In this document: piece after piece, positions 30,501-41,159 of the stretch
Position numbering within the stretch: position 1 is the stretch's first letter
How the letters are laid out: each line of letters opens with the position of its first letter
Source of the DNA: Antilocapra americana
Lineage: Eukaryota; Chordata; Mammalia; Artiodactyla; Antilocapridae
Assembly (NCBI GenBank): GCA_007570785.1
Contig: ML661382.1
Location: forward strand, 871,526 to 935,525
Length of the DNA: 64,000 nt
Direction: 5' to 3'
Notes under the pieces: model-generated
What the model was told of the DNA's origin: nothing
Databases searched by the model: none
What the model saw: only the letters and a program-made list of their open reading frames with translations
Position numbers and translations under genes: made by a program

Positions 30501-31021
30501 TAACAGGCTGAACTGGAGTAGATTGAAACAGAATAGAACAGATCTCCTATTCTTTAGAAACTCTCTAATCTACAGACCTGAATGGGCAAGAAGGGGTTAG
30601 TAGAACTCCTCCGGCTGCACAGACTGAGGGTAGATGGGCAGGAATCTGTCCAGGGCTTCTGGAAGGATAACTTAACCTAACTCAGCTGCCAGGAGAAGCT
30701 GCCTAACTCAGCTGCCTAACTCAGCTAAGCTCCACGAGAAGGGAGGATAAAATATCTTCAATGGACCAAAAACCTGTGACATACATAGGTGAAGACCAGA
30801 ATCCCAAAGCCTCTAAGAGCTAGACTGAGCCTAAACAAACACCAGAAGCTCTAACTTTAGGAAACAATACACGTGAAGGAAGGGTGGACCCAGACCTGTT
30901 CTCAGTAAACATACAAGGAATGATGAATGAAGAAATCAACTCATAAATGAATCCTTTCTACCTACTCATGACACTTTTTTTTAAAGAGTTAAGACTAGAA
31001 GTATATAATTTTTAATGAATA
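30501..31021. other. Unrecognised; three copies of a 12-mer at 30676-30726
   Basis: cctaactcagct occurs at 30676-30687, 30702-30713 and 30715-30726, the last two almost in tandem. The remainder is unnamed. Confidence 0.5.
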
Positions 31022-31038
31022 GAGATACTACATTTTAC

Positions 31039-31239
31039 CTCTTCATTGTTTTCTTGATCTGTATTATTTGAAGCTGGAAAACAGTGCATTTTAAACAGTG
31101 GTTTCCTTTCAATAAAAAGCCATAGAGGGAAATCATAAAGTAGCTGGATCTGGTCATACAGACTGACGGTCTCCAAGCTTGGTCTTTCAGTCTTCACAGT
31201 GAACTGTGCTATCACCCCACATCCATTGGTGACAGCCAC
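31039..31239 (-). other. Exon-like open frame of unknown identity
   Basis: On the minus strand 67 codons stay open with protein-like composition and codon use (residues such as FTVKTERPSLETVSLYDQ, then LLYDFPLWLFIERKPL, then CFPASNNTDQENNEE). The block ends GAG followed by gtaaaatg (donor GT at 31038-31037), a plausible splice donor. A pyrimidine-rich stretch (tttttacttcctgtt) lies upstream, with possible AG acceptors only inside the frame near 31211-31217. No family is recognised. It could be a real internal exon, a fragment of a processed pseudogene or unannotated repeat, or chance. Confidence 0.25.
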
Positions 31240-31437
31240 CCCAACAGGAAGTAAAAATTAGTTCATGACTATTTCACACCTTATGTTCAGCCTGAAAATT
31301 GTCACTGTCCTCTTAGTCAGCATTTTCCTGGTACTACATCCGTAGAAATTCTCTACACACACGAATTAGTTTGACTGAGTTAAACATCATGAAGAGGGGA
31401 AAAGGGAAAGAAAGGGAAAGTTGCATTTTGTTTGTTT
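31240..31437. other. No recognised gene or repeat
   Basis: Purine-rich to the right (aaaagggaaagaaagggaaag). Confidence 0.5.
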
Positions 31438-31452
31438 AAAAAAAAAAAAAAG
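31438..31452. repeat. Poly-A run
   Basis: Homopolymer of A, possibly the relic tail of an old insertion. Confidence 0.85.
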
Positions 31453-31469
31453 CTAAATAACACTAGAAA

Positions 31470-31700
31470 TATTTTGGCAGGTTTTCTTATGTCTTTTTGT
31501 TTATGCAGATTTAACTTAAATATTTCCCCAAGGTCCTGAAAACCTCTGCCCAAACATTACTTTTAGCAGTTGTATGATATTCCTTCAAGTAGCTGAGCCT
31601 TGGGTTATGTAACTAACCACTAGCCTTTTTGAGGCAATCATGGGTGTTATCATATTGTTAAATTACATGCAATGCTATAATGATTCTCCCTGTGCCTAAG
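31470..31700 (-). mobile_element. Ancient L1 (L1ME-like), weak
   Basis: ttgtatgatattccttcaag, then atgcaatgctataatgattc resembles the reverse old-L1 phrase seen also at 7000-7130. Confidence 0.4.
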
Positions 31701-31849
31701 GCTGTTTTCATATATCAGGCTAACTAGCTGGGAGGGATTCTGGAACAAGCAATTGAGGGGGATGATGGACATACCCCGTGCCTATTTTCTAAGACATTGC
31801 CTTTTTGTGCCTTGGCTAGATGAGGAGGCAGGACCAAGACTAAGACTTT

Positions 31850-31965
31850 TCCAGCTTGAAGAACCCCTCTAACCCAAAACACCCCCATGACTTGCTGCTT
31901 CAGAATCTCCAGGGCAGGGCTCAGGCATCTGTATTTTTCAGCCCCTCCAAGGGTAAAACCACTGG
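31850..31965 (+). mobile_element. MER5-type (hAT) fragment
   Basis: cttgctgcttcagaatctcc, then gctcaggcatctgtattttt, then aaaaccactgggcc, has MER5 order. Confidence 0.5.
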
Positions 31966-33009
31966 GCCACATGGGACATGGAGAAAGCCTCACAGGGACA
32001 CAGCTCCAGCAGACTCCACAGATCAGGACTCATCACTGAAAATGACTAAAGCCAGTTGTAGATCATTTAAACAGCAAAAGAAGACTGTCTGGTAGCTCAT
32101 GGCACCAACAGAGAAAAGCAAGCTCAAAAGCAGGGAAAAAACCCAGGAAGCCAGGAGCTGGGGTAGGATATACTGTGGCCAGTCCTGGAGCCACCACCTC
32201 TGCCTGCTGGCCCCACGGCCACCGGGATGTGTTCTGATCTGCCCTGGACCTCTGGACATCACTCACTCCACAATCACTGTATTAGGCCAGAGCACGGGGT
32301 TAGCTGAGCATGGACTGCGTGCCCACACACATGGTACCCAAGCCCCCTTTCCTTCCTGTTGAGGAAGCAGAGCTTTCCCTCCCCGCTGCCCCCCAAATAG
32401 GAAGAGTATTTGAATACCAGGTCACTCGAGAAGACAAAGATCTTCTATACACACCCTTGACCTTTCTTACTTGGCCTGATTTCTACAAGAACCCTGAGAA
32501 GGACGCAAAGCAGGACTTACTCGGCATCTCACCAACCAGGAAACTGAGGCTCAGATTCCTTCCTTACTGAGGCTCAGTAGCCAACTTACCAACTTGATAA
32601 CAAGTGTTCTTTCTGCTCCTCAGAACCACCTGTTTGTGGTCTGACACTGTGAAATGTTGACACTGAATGTCTCTCACTTGAGCAATGTGTTATTAGAAGA
32701 GGATGCATCATCACAGTCATCACAGTAAACTGATCTGCACATCATTTGTCTGATTTTGTTTTTATGGTTAATACTTTTCTCTCCTGGAGAAAAGGCTCAG
32801 CACCACGAGCTCTTCTGTTCTGCCATTCATTGTATTAAATTAATACCTCAACCTGTAGATTAAAACTTAGCAGTGAAAAAAATCTAGTCCTTGCAGACAA
32901 GACCAAATATCACTTACCGTAACATTTATTAGGAATACTATTTGAAAATGTGACTCTGATGTTCATTGGAAACAAAAGTGTTGCGTTGTTTAGAAGACTG
33001 TCTTTCTCT
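31966..33009. other. No recognised gene or repeat, except a weak MIR hint at 32530-32570
   Basis: About 1 kb with frames on both strands (32099-32362, 32310-32570 plus; 32023-32262 minus) and no domain that I recognise. Confidence 0.45.
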
Positions 33010-33320
33010 CCTTCTGGGCCCCATAACAAAATACCACAGATAGGGTGGCTTATAAACAGATATTCACCTTCCCCCTGTTCTGGAAGCTGGAAGTCCAAGA
33101 TCAGGGAACCAGCATGGTTGTGTTCCAGTGAGGGCCCTCTTCCTGCTTCATCGCCAGCACCTTTTCCCTGCATCCTCACACAGTGGAAAAGGAGAGGGTT
33201 TTTCTCAGGATTCCTTTGATAAGGCACAAATGTCATCACAAGGAACCTGATCTCATGACCTAATCACCTTTCCAAAGGCCCCACCTCTTAATTCCATCAC
33301 ACTGGGTGGGGGGGGGGGCA
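33010..33320 (-). mobile_element. MLT1-type solo LTR
   Basis: ccccataacaaaataccacag, ggtggcttataaacagat, gctggaagtccaagatcagg, gatctcatgacctaatcacc and ccaaaggccccacctcttaa. It ends in a G-run at about 33306-33319. No internal retroviral genes. Confidence 0.85.
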
Positions 33321-33699
33321 GCTAGGAGACAGGAAGAAATCTCAAAGAAAGAAGCTGGAATTCATGAATTTCTAGAACTGTGCTAAATCTCAGAGGCACT
33401 TTGCTTTTCATATTCTTTTTCTGGACTTAATGAACCAACTGTGAGGGGCCCTGGTGTAGGATACAAGGGACCTCTCTGTTGGACAATGGTAGACCTTGAG
33501 ATAGGAGGCCACAATACACTATATGGAGAAAGAAGTACAGAGTGAGGTTGGTACCCATGGGAAACACAGGGAGCCAGCAAGTGATGGGGCATTTCTGACT
33601 TGGCCTCTGGATGAAAGGATATTTTGACATGGACTAAAACACAAGTCATTAATATTTCATCTCCTAAAACTATAGCACCTTTGTTCTTAGGCTGTTATC
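33321..33699. other. No recognised gene or repeat
   Basis: Minus-strand frames only, without domain. Confidence 0.5.
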
Positions 33700-34334
33700 T
33701 ACATATTTAATAATGACAAAGTCTGTATAATAACTAAGAAATGTTTTTCAGATGTTTAGCAAAGTAGAGCTTAGTGTTGTAGACGTATAGTAACTTCAAT
33801 GTTAAATAAGGGGTATTAACTTAAAACTGGACCAAAATAAAGTAGAAAAATAATTTATTGGTTTTAGTGTGTGGGATTATGGGTGAGTTTTTTTTGTAAA
33901 TATTTATATTTTCACAACTTATATAAATAAAATGTTTTTCTGTCTTAAAAAAATATTATATCTCCTTTATTAGCAGCATAGTGGGTGAGGGACACCCTTC
34001 CCTATTTCTCAACCCTAGCCTCAGTCCTCAACCCCAGGAATTTGGTGAAACTGGGTAATCAGAAATGGTGTGTGGATCCAGGATGTCTGTGTAACACATT
34101 TTTTATAACAAAATAATTGTATGTGATTATATATTCTTACATTTGTACAGTGAAAGTAAAATATGCACAACGAAAAAATCTAGGGTATAACTCATACGAT
34201 TGTCATCTCTAGGAACAGAAGAATTATAAAGAACAATCACTTTCTACATTATATATTTTTGTAGATTTGAACTGTCTTCAACAAGCTACTATGTCTTTTG
34301 TCATCAGGCAAAATCAACAAACAATGAAGATAAA
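33700..34334 (+). mobile_element. AT-rich ancient L1-like sequence, weak
   Basis: gtgtgggattatgggtgagt, tatttatattttcacaacttat and the later text resemble the sense 3' part of old L1ME elements. Confidence 0.35.
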
Positions 34335-35065
34335 TGTCATCTTTAAATGGTAATTTTCCCACCTGTCAAACCAAGCAGATATCTGCCGATGAAAACGTCT
34401 CTTCCACAAAACAACCCACAGCCCCGATTAGGGCCACAGAAGAAACTGAGTCACATCTCGCCTTCCCACCCTCCTGCAAAGCTACAGCCACAAGTTCATC
34501 CTCCTGATCTGCCCCAAGCCCACTAGGACCAGGAGAAGCCCTCTGGCAGTATTTTCAGTTGGCAGCTTTCGAATGTCAGTGCATTAAAAGGGATCAATGC
34601 ATGAAGAAAAGATGGTTTCCCAGGCTGTCATCGGAGGAGAAAGTCCGTCCTCTGTGACCATTTTCACGTTTCCCAGAGACTCAGTAGAGAAATGTGTATA
34701 ATATATAAATAACAGAACATCAGGGTTGAGGGAAGAATCAGGGAGTTCCTAATGACCTGACGAGAAGATGAATGAGGGAAGAAATAAGGTGAATGTGAAG
34801 TGATCTCATTCTGGATGGTTATTAGAATTATGAGCAAACGGCCCCAGGCTTTTAAGTCGAGTCGCACTGCTCCCAAGTTACTGTTTGGAGACGCACACCA
34901 GGAGGGGAGAAGCTTTCCATGCTCAGGCATCTTGGCCAAAATGTCAAGAATGTTGTCTAGTTTGAAAACCAGCTTAATAACATCAGTGTCTCCTGCCCGA
35001 GCCAGGAAGAGGCCTCCGTGGTGCCAGATGTCAGCACGCAATTGCTCTCTTGCCCGGCCAATACA
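34335..35065. promoter_or_regulatory. Candidate conserved noncoding element 5
   Basis: Repeat-free. It includes ccccgattagggccacag, gaaactgagtcacatctcg (an AP-1-like tgagtca at 34446-34452), gtgcattaaaagggatcaat and a CpG-containing segment at 34850-35060. A minus frame 34664-35041 (125 codons) spans it but has no known domain. Motif texture only. Confidence 0.3.
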
Positions 35066-35404
35066 TCCGAGTCTCTAACTCACACAGGGGGTGGGGTGGG
35101 TGCCCACCCGGGGAGCCAGGTAACAGCCTAAGGTGTGGCAAGCTCCAGGCCTCTGCTCCAGGTCCTCAGTCAAAGAGTCCAGAGGAAATGCCAGCTGTCC
35201 AAACAGTTCAGGGGTCTGCCCCACCCTCCCCAGGCAGAGACAAAGGCCTGGGAAGGCAAGCCTGCGGTCTGACCCACCTCTTAGCATGCAACCCAGGTTA
35301 TGAGCAAGAAACTGAGATGTAACAAGGAGGCTCACAGAGCTAGCAAGGGCAGAACCGAGTACCAGGACTCCGGGAGAAGATATGTGGGGGGCTGTTGCCC
35401 TGAG
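35066..35404. other. No recognised gene or repeat
   Basis: GC-moderate, no recognised domain. Confidence 0.5.
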
Positions 35405-35423
35405 TACTGGGGATCCAGTTGTG

Positions 35424-35745
35424 CTGTGCTTAGTCGCTCAGTCGTGTCTGACTCTTTGCAACCCCGTGGACTGTAGCCAGGCACCTCTGTCCATGGGGAT
35501 TCTCCATGCACGAATACTGGAGAAGGTTGTCATGCCCTCTTTCAGGGGATCTTCCCAACCCTGGGATCAAACCCAGGACTCCTGCACTGCGGGCAGATTC
35601 TTTACCATCTGAGCCACCAGGGGAGCCCAAGAATACTAGATTGGGTAGCCTATCCCTTCTCCAGGGGATCTTCCTAACCCAGAAATCGAACCAAGGTCTC
35701 CTGCATTGCAGGTGGATTCTTTATCAAGTAAGCTACCAGGGGTGC
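35424..35745 (-). mobile_element. Dimeric Bov-tA SINE with 19-bp TSD
   Basis: Two tRNA-like heads (reverse cagattctttacc at 35594-35606 and ggattctttatc near 35714) and one 3' body. Direct repeats of 19 bp with one mismatch lie at 35405-35423 and 35746-35764 (tactggggatccagttgtg). Confidence 0.95.
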
Positions 35746-35764
35746 TACTGGGGATCCAGCTGTG

Positions 35765-36124
35765 ACTAAATACCCACCCCTTCCATCCCCTGCCCCTACC
35801 CACCAACCTCATAGCCTGGAGGTGAAACTGACCAATGACTACAAATAAAGATTCATGATAACAGCTCCAAAGGGAGGATGGTCTGAGAAGCCACAGCCAG
35901 GAGACCAGAGTCAGGCTGGGCCTAAGACTTCCTCAGGGGAGTGGCACTAGGCTGGAAGCTCCAGGCTAGGGAGGAATAGAGTGCTCCAGACTAAGGAAGA
36001 GCAGGTATCAAGGTCCTGGGCTAGAAATGTCCTTCGGATGGTTACCAAATGGGAAAAAAAAAAATGTAACATGGCTGGAGAGTTGTAAGCAAGGGCCAGA
36101 GTGTCACAGACAGGACTGCTGGGG
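35765..36124. other. No recognised gene; poly-A 36053-36063
   Basis: Unnamed sequence. Confidence 0.5.
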
Positions 36125-36262
36125 CCAGGGAGGCAGCACAGTGAGCAGCGGCAAGAGCCTGGGCTTCCAAGCCCGCCAGTGTTGGGTTCAAATCCTGACT
36201 CCACCTGCAATCAGCTGTGTGATCTGAGTAAGTGACCTTACCTCTCTGAGCCTATCTCTTCA
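36125..36262 (+). mobile_element. MIR SINE
   Basis: ggcaagagcctgggcttcca, then gttgggttcaaatcctgact (MIR B box), then ctgtgtgatctgagtaagtg. Confidence 0.8.
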
Positions 36263-36334
36263 AACACACACACACAAAAAAAACAATAGGGAAAAATCCC
36301 TAGGTCTCTAGGTCAAGGTCAAGGTTAAGTATAA

Positions 36335-36596
36335 CACACACAAAATACTTTCCTTGGTTCTGGTAGCATTTGGGGGGCCACATCTTAAGACAGACTCTGC
36401 TAGATTGCAGGAAGGCCAAAACCATGACATCTTAGAGATGTAACACAATAAAGGTTTATTTCTTACAAAAAGTCAGATGTGGGTCAGTCCGCCCACCTTT
36501 GCCTGGAATATTTGGCTCCAAGTTCTCTGTGGCAAAAGCACAAGAAAGGAAGATTGAGGGGGCACATCAGTTTTTTACTACCTTAGCCCAGAAGCA
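36335..36596. mobile_element. Probable ancient repeat, left part, family not named
   Basis: caataaaggtttatttcttac and the segment resuming at 37036 (ggccagaagtcatcacatgg, then ctgggaaatgtaag) together read like one old interspersed repeat interrupted by two Bov-tA copies. Confidence 0.4.
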
Positions 36597-36807
36597 ACCC
36601 CGGGTGGCTCAGCTGGTAAAGAATCTGCCTGCAATGTGAGAGACCAGGGCTCGATCCCTGGACTCAATCCCTGGGTTCAATCCCTGGGTTGGGAAGATCC
36701 CCTGGAGAAGGGAATGGCTACCCACTCCAGTATTCTGGCCTGGAGAATTCCATGAACTGTTGGTCCATGTGGTCACAGAGAGTCAGACACGACTGAGCGA
36801 CTTACAC
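36597..36807 (+). mobile_element. Bov-tA SINE with triplicated B-box unit
   Basis: Complete sense copy. At 36650-36688 a 13-bp unit around the B box occurs three times (ctcgatccctgga, ctcaatccctggg, ttcaatccctggg), an internal expansion not seen in the other copies here. Confidence 0.95.
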
Positions 36808-37031
36808 AGGGCTTCCCAGGTGGTGCTAGTGGTAAAGAACCGCCTGCCAGTGCAGGAGATGTGAGAGACATGGGTTTGATCCCTGGGTCAGGAAGATCCC
36901 CAGGAGAAGGGCATGGCAATCTACTCCAGTATTCTTGCCTAGAGAATTCCATGGACAGAGAAGCCTGGCAGGCTACAGTCCATAGGGTGGCACAGAGTCA
37001 GACACAACTGAAGCAACTTAACACACACACC
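36808..37031 (+). mobile_element. Bov-tA SINE, tandem to previous copy
   Basis: Complete sense copy from ggcttcccaggtggtgctag to gacacaactgaagcaactta with an acacacac tail. It directly abuts the first copy, head to tail. Confidence 0.95.
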
Positions 37032-37035
37032 CAAC

Positions 37036-37185
37036 AGGTGTCACTTCTGCTCAAAGTCTATCGGCCAGAAGTCATCACATGGCCCAACTCCCTTGCAATT
37101 GGATTTTCCTCTTACACTGGGAAATGTAAGACGGAATACAGATATTGGATGAGTACCAACTGCTATAAGCCACATGAAATTTTAA
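37036..37185. mobile_element. Probable ancient repeat, right part
   Basis: Continuation of the element at 36335-36596. Confidence 0.4.
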
Positions 37186-37499
37186 AAACCTTCTAATATT
37201 ACTTGACCCAGAGTTCTTACTTTCTCTGAATTCTCTCCAGGGCCCCACAGAACAATGACTTTTAGTGGGGAGGCCAGAACTCAGGGACCTGGGGATCATT
37301 TTGTTTGTCTTGCCCTGAGGACTATCCACCCAGTTTGCCTCTCCAGTCCACCCCCAGCTGGGCATCAACGTTACCCCACCCCAAGACACTGACTGAGGAT
37401 AGGGCTCCCCGGCCTCCACCGCAGGACAGATGCCCAGATCTGTGACCTCCTCCCACTCTTGCCTATTTGGGAGCCCTGCGCACAGGCTGCAGATCATCT
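37186..37499. other. No recognised gene or repeat
   Basis: Minus frame 37075-37497 has no recognisable domain. Confidence 0.5.
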
Positions 37500-38460
37500 A
37501 GGCTGAAACTTCTGCGGAAAATGCCCTTCCTGAGCAATTAGGCCAACACAAACAAATCGGCCCAGAAAATCAAGGTTCCCACAGACACAGGGACTTGATC
37601 TTGAAGGAAGACAACATTTCCAGGCTTGTACCTCTTAATCAACACAATTATGCAGAGGCCTCTGCCGACAGTACCCCGGCTAGTCTCTATCCAAGCCGCA
37701 GATATTGGTTGAATGGTAACAACCTAATTAGAGGAGGAAGGAGAGTGGGGAGGGAAAGGACAGTCGCCGTGCTCTTTTTCGGGAGGCTGCATTTGCACAT
37801 TCGGGCAAGTGGAGGGCCCTCCAGAGCCCCGAGAGCTCCAGGTGGGAGGGAAATGGCCCTGAACGCTAGAAATCAGCACCACCTTCTGTAAACAGTGTAC
37901 TCTTCCTGCTTCTAATAAGCCTATTTTCCCCCAGCTGGAAGGGGCCAGCAGTGGCAGGGAGGCCTTTGATGTGAGTCACTGGAAGCTTGATGCTAGCGTG
38001 GAGGCATTCTGTAACAGGCTGAGCCCTTTCATCTCAGCAAAAAGGGTCACCCCCCCCCCCCCAATCGCGAGCCCACCTGGAAGACAGGTCTTTCACTACA
38101 GCGATGCTGGAATCAGCTGTCGAAGGAAAGCAGATGGTTTTGCTTTCACTCCTCTTGATCAAACTAGCCCGGAAGCTGTGTGGCTTCCTGGAGGCAGAAA
38201 GGGACAGGGTGCGGGTGGGGCAGGTGTGGGGAGGCAGGGTTGTCACCCGGGAATAGATTATGCAAATATATTCATTGGTAGAAACACGAATGTTCTTAAG
38301 GAAGCCATCTGACTAAATTAGGAAAAATGATTTTTGATCAATGAGCAGAGTTAGACCAAACTCCCCAGAAGAGTCTGCAGCGTTTCCCCCAGTCACTGCC
38401 AACGAGGCAATTCCCTCTGCTTGCAGAGCCAGGGCCCTGCTCAGCTAAGGACCACAGAAT
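37500..38460. promoter_or_regulatory. Candidate conserved noncoding element 6
   Basis: Nearly 1 kb without repeats except a C-run at 38050-38062. It contains a perfect forkhead core TGTAAACA (37887-37894), TAATTA (37725-37730) and a perfect POU octamer ATGCAAAT (38260-38267). A gatattggttgaatgg (CCAAT-like) block and tttttgatcaatg also occur. Open frames here have no known domain. Confidence 0.35.
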
Positions 38461-38590
38461 GGGAGGGGTGGTCACGCTCATACCAGCTGTTCACTCAGCA
38501 TCCCTGAGAAGCCAGGCAAGCCAGGGTGTTCAGTCACTCAACAGGATGTACCAGCAGATCCTGAGCAGAGCCTGGGTGGCTGACCAAGTC

Positions 38591-38591
<1 letters not shown>

Positions 38592-38625
<34 letters not shown>
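38592..38625. repeat. (AC)n microsatellite
   Basis: Pure AC run. Confidence 0.95.
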
Positions 38626-38626
<1 letters not shown>

Positions 38627-40111
38627 AACTTTCCATCAGTTGACTCACAGAGCAGCTAAGGAGACTTCTAGAAAAAGAACTCAAAGGACGTCAGCACATG
38701 GGGCACAGCTACCTGAAGGTTGTAGGCAGGCGTGTCTGGGAGCTGGTGCAGAGGTCAAGTCCAAGAAGGGCCTATGGATCCAGGAAGAGAGTCCACCCAG
38801 GAAAGGGCCTGGCACTTCAAAGGCCGGAGGGCCAGCGAGTGGTACTTCTGGTGGTTGCTTCTCCCACCTCCCCAACACCCAGCCAGCCCCAGGAGAGAGC
38901 AAGGTGGTGAGGCAGAAAAATCACAGGAGCTGTAGCACCCCGATGCCCAGGCACCCCTGCTTTGGACTCCCTTTTAAAAATGCCAAACCTGACAAAGGGT
39001 ACAAAATTCCCCACAGCAGGGTGACAAGGGGAGACCTGAGCAGGTAGGGGTAGTGGTCTCCAGAGAAGAGCAGCCCTCCTGCAGCAGAGTGCCCAGGGCC
39101 AAGGTGGTCTCTCCAGATGGGGGAGGCAGGGCTAAGCCAAAAATATACACTGCGCTGCCAGGGATGGAAGTGGGGGCAGAACGCGTGGCTGCCACAGCAC
39201 CGTGGTTAGAAAAGGCCAGACTAGAGGACCCCGTGGGAATGCAGTGTGACAACCTGAGACCCGCTGAAGCCCTAGAGGCGGGGAAAAGACAGGGTCCAAG
39301 CTCTCATGATTCTACAGTTAGGGGCACAGGAGAGTGGAGTCTACATAGTAAGGGGGCTTCATCGGCACCCAAAGGCTGTGGATGTTTGGGTCACACAAAT
39401 AGTGCTGACACTCATTGTGGCCCACGTCTTGCACCTAGGGAATACGGGCAAGTCCTTCATCATTTCTGCACTCAAAGTTCCCAGCCTAGTGGAAGTGAAG
39501 ACAGATGAACCTAAGAGCGTAGCAAACGTTGCAGCGTCTCAACCTAAAGTGCTGACTGTGGGGGACCAGAGAGCAAGCCATGTTGCCTGGGTGGGTGACG
39601 GAGGGCTTCTGAGAGGAGGTGACAGAAGGAGTTGGGCCTTGAAGGTGAATAGGAGCTCATGAAGTGAAGCTGGAGGAAGAATAAACCAGGCAGTGAGAAC
39701 TTGGCGAAGGATGGCAGGGGGAGGGCAAGTAGGGTTTGGAGGAGCTGGAATGCCCAGTGTCTCACCTGGGGAAGTGGGGGCAGGGGGTGTGGGGGTGGAG
39801 GACGGCTGTGAAGTGCCTGAGGCCATGCTAAGCTGTTGGATTCCCACTCAGAACCCAGACATGTAACTGTCAGGGCCTGCTCTTCTCCCTTTTTTTGCAG
39901 GGGACACCCTATAGACACCCAGCTCCCAGGGCTGCACTCAGAGCAGGGGAGACACCACTTACAACAGGGACTCCAGCGTGACCTGCTGTCGGCCTGCTGA
40001 GCTTGAGAAAAATCAGAGGTGAGAGCAGGACAGAGCCGCACAGCATCGCTGCTCTTTCGTTTCAAAGCACACCTCTACCCCATTGTAATCTCTAGTCCCC
40101 TAAGAAAAGAG
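38626..40111. other. No recognised gene; weak L2 (minus) 39560-39720; G-rich tract 39768-39797
   Basis: GC-richer than average with many overlapping short frames on both strands, which is what GC-rich DNA gives by chance. gttgggccttgaaggtgaat resembles reverse L2. The G-tract ggggaagtgggggcaggggg plus a further tgtggggg could form a G-quadruplex. Confidence 0.45.
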
Positions 40112-40406
40112 CTGTTGTTTTTCATTCACTCAGTCGTGTCCAACTCTTTGTGAACCCACGGACTGCAGCACACCAGGCTTCCCTGTCCTTCACCATCTCC
40201 CAGAGCTTGCTCAAACCCATGTCCATCGAGTTGGTGATGCCATCCAACCATCTCATCCTGTCATCCCCTCTTCTTCCTGCCCTCAATCTTTCCCAGCATC
40301 AGGGTCTTTTCCAATGAGTCAGTTCTTCGCATCAGGTGGCCAAAGTACTGGAGTTTCAGCTTCAGCATCAGTGCTTCCAGTGAATATTCAGGACTGATTC
40401 CCTTTC
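40112..40406 (-). mobile_element. BovB 3' fragment
   Basis: Reverse: cactcagtcgtgtccaactc, cccagagcttgctcaaaccc, ccctcaatctttcccagcat and caggtggccaaagtactgg, to gaatattcaggactgattcc. Confidence 0.94.
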
Positions 40407-40494
40407 TAACTTCCCCTATTTCTCAGCGGGAGGGGGAACCCAGCTCCCCTACTCCTGCCCCCACTAGCAAGCTTCCTTACCCTTGCACAACTCC

Positions 40495-40600
40495 CTGGCA
40501 CTGCTCCCCTTTTTCAGATGAGGGAATAAGGCTCAAGGTGGCTGAGCTGCCTTGCCACCCAGTGAGTACAACTCAGATGTAGAAAGGGGCACACACGCCA
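40495..40600 (-). mobile_element. MIR fragment, weak
   Basis: ctttttcagatgagggaata, then accacccagtgagta, in MIR order. Confidence 0.4.
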
Positions 40601-40739
40601 GAATGACCTTGGCCCACATCAACCTAGTTCAACCTTTGGCCTCTGTGAAGCCATGAACCTTTTCGCTCCACAAGGCCTGGGAGACCCTAACCCAGGGAAT
40701 GGGTCCTGAAATCCTACAAGAATTTTTTCCAGCCTGAAA

Positions 40740-41017
40740 CTGTTTATTTACTTTTGGTTGTTCTGGGTCTTTGCTGCTGCGCACAAGTTTTCTCTAATTG
40801 TGGCAAGCAGGGGCTACTCTTTGTTGGGGTGCTCAGGCTTCTCACTGCAGTGGCTTCTTTTGTTGAAGAGCACAGGCTCTAGAGAATGGGCTCAGAAGTG
40901 GCAAGCAGGCTGAGTTTCTCCATGGCATGTGGGATCTTCCAGCACCAAGGATCAAACCCACACCTCCTGCAGTGGCAGGCAAACTCCCAACTACTGGACC
41001 AGCAGGGAATTCCACAG
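40740..41017 (-). mobile_element. CHR-type (cetartiodactyl) SINE, long form
   Basis: Reverse: gttctgggtctttgctgctg, then gggctactctttgttggggt, cactgcagtggcttcttttg and ggcatgtgggatcttcc, to agcagggaattcc. The direct repeat gcctgaaa lies at 40732-40739 and 41018-41025. Confidence 0.88.
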
Positions 41018-41159
41018 GCCTGAAAATTTAGCCAGTGATGCAAACTGCTGGCCAAGGAGAGAATGCATGGGGTTGTCATGGGGTCTCCATTTCCAGTGCA
41101 CACATTAGTTGACTGTCCTCACCGAAACTCACCTGAACTGGGCTAACATCTCAGCATCC

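Noticed and set aside
30676..30726. CRISPR-like array
   Set aside because: Only three 12-mers with irregular spacing; mammalian nuclear DNA.
36597..37031. tRNA genes
   Set aside because: B-box-like sequences belong to Bov-tA SINEs; no acceptor stem or complete cloverleaf is visible.
38626..40111. Multi-exon gene from overlapping long frames
   Set aside because: Frames overlap on both strands in GC-rich DNA, with no domains and no consistent splice sites.
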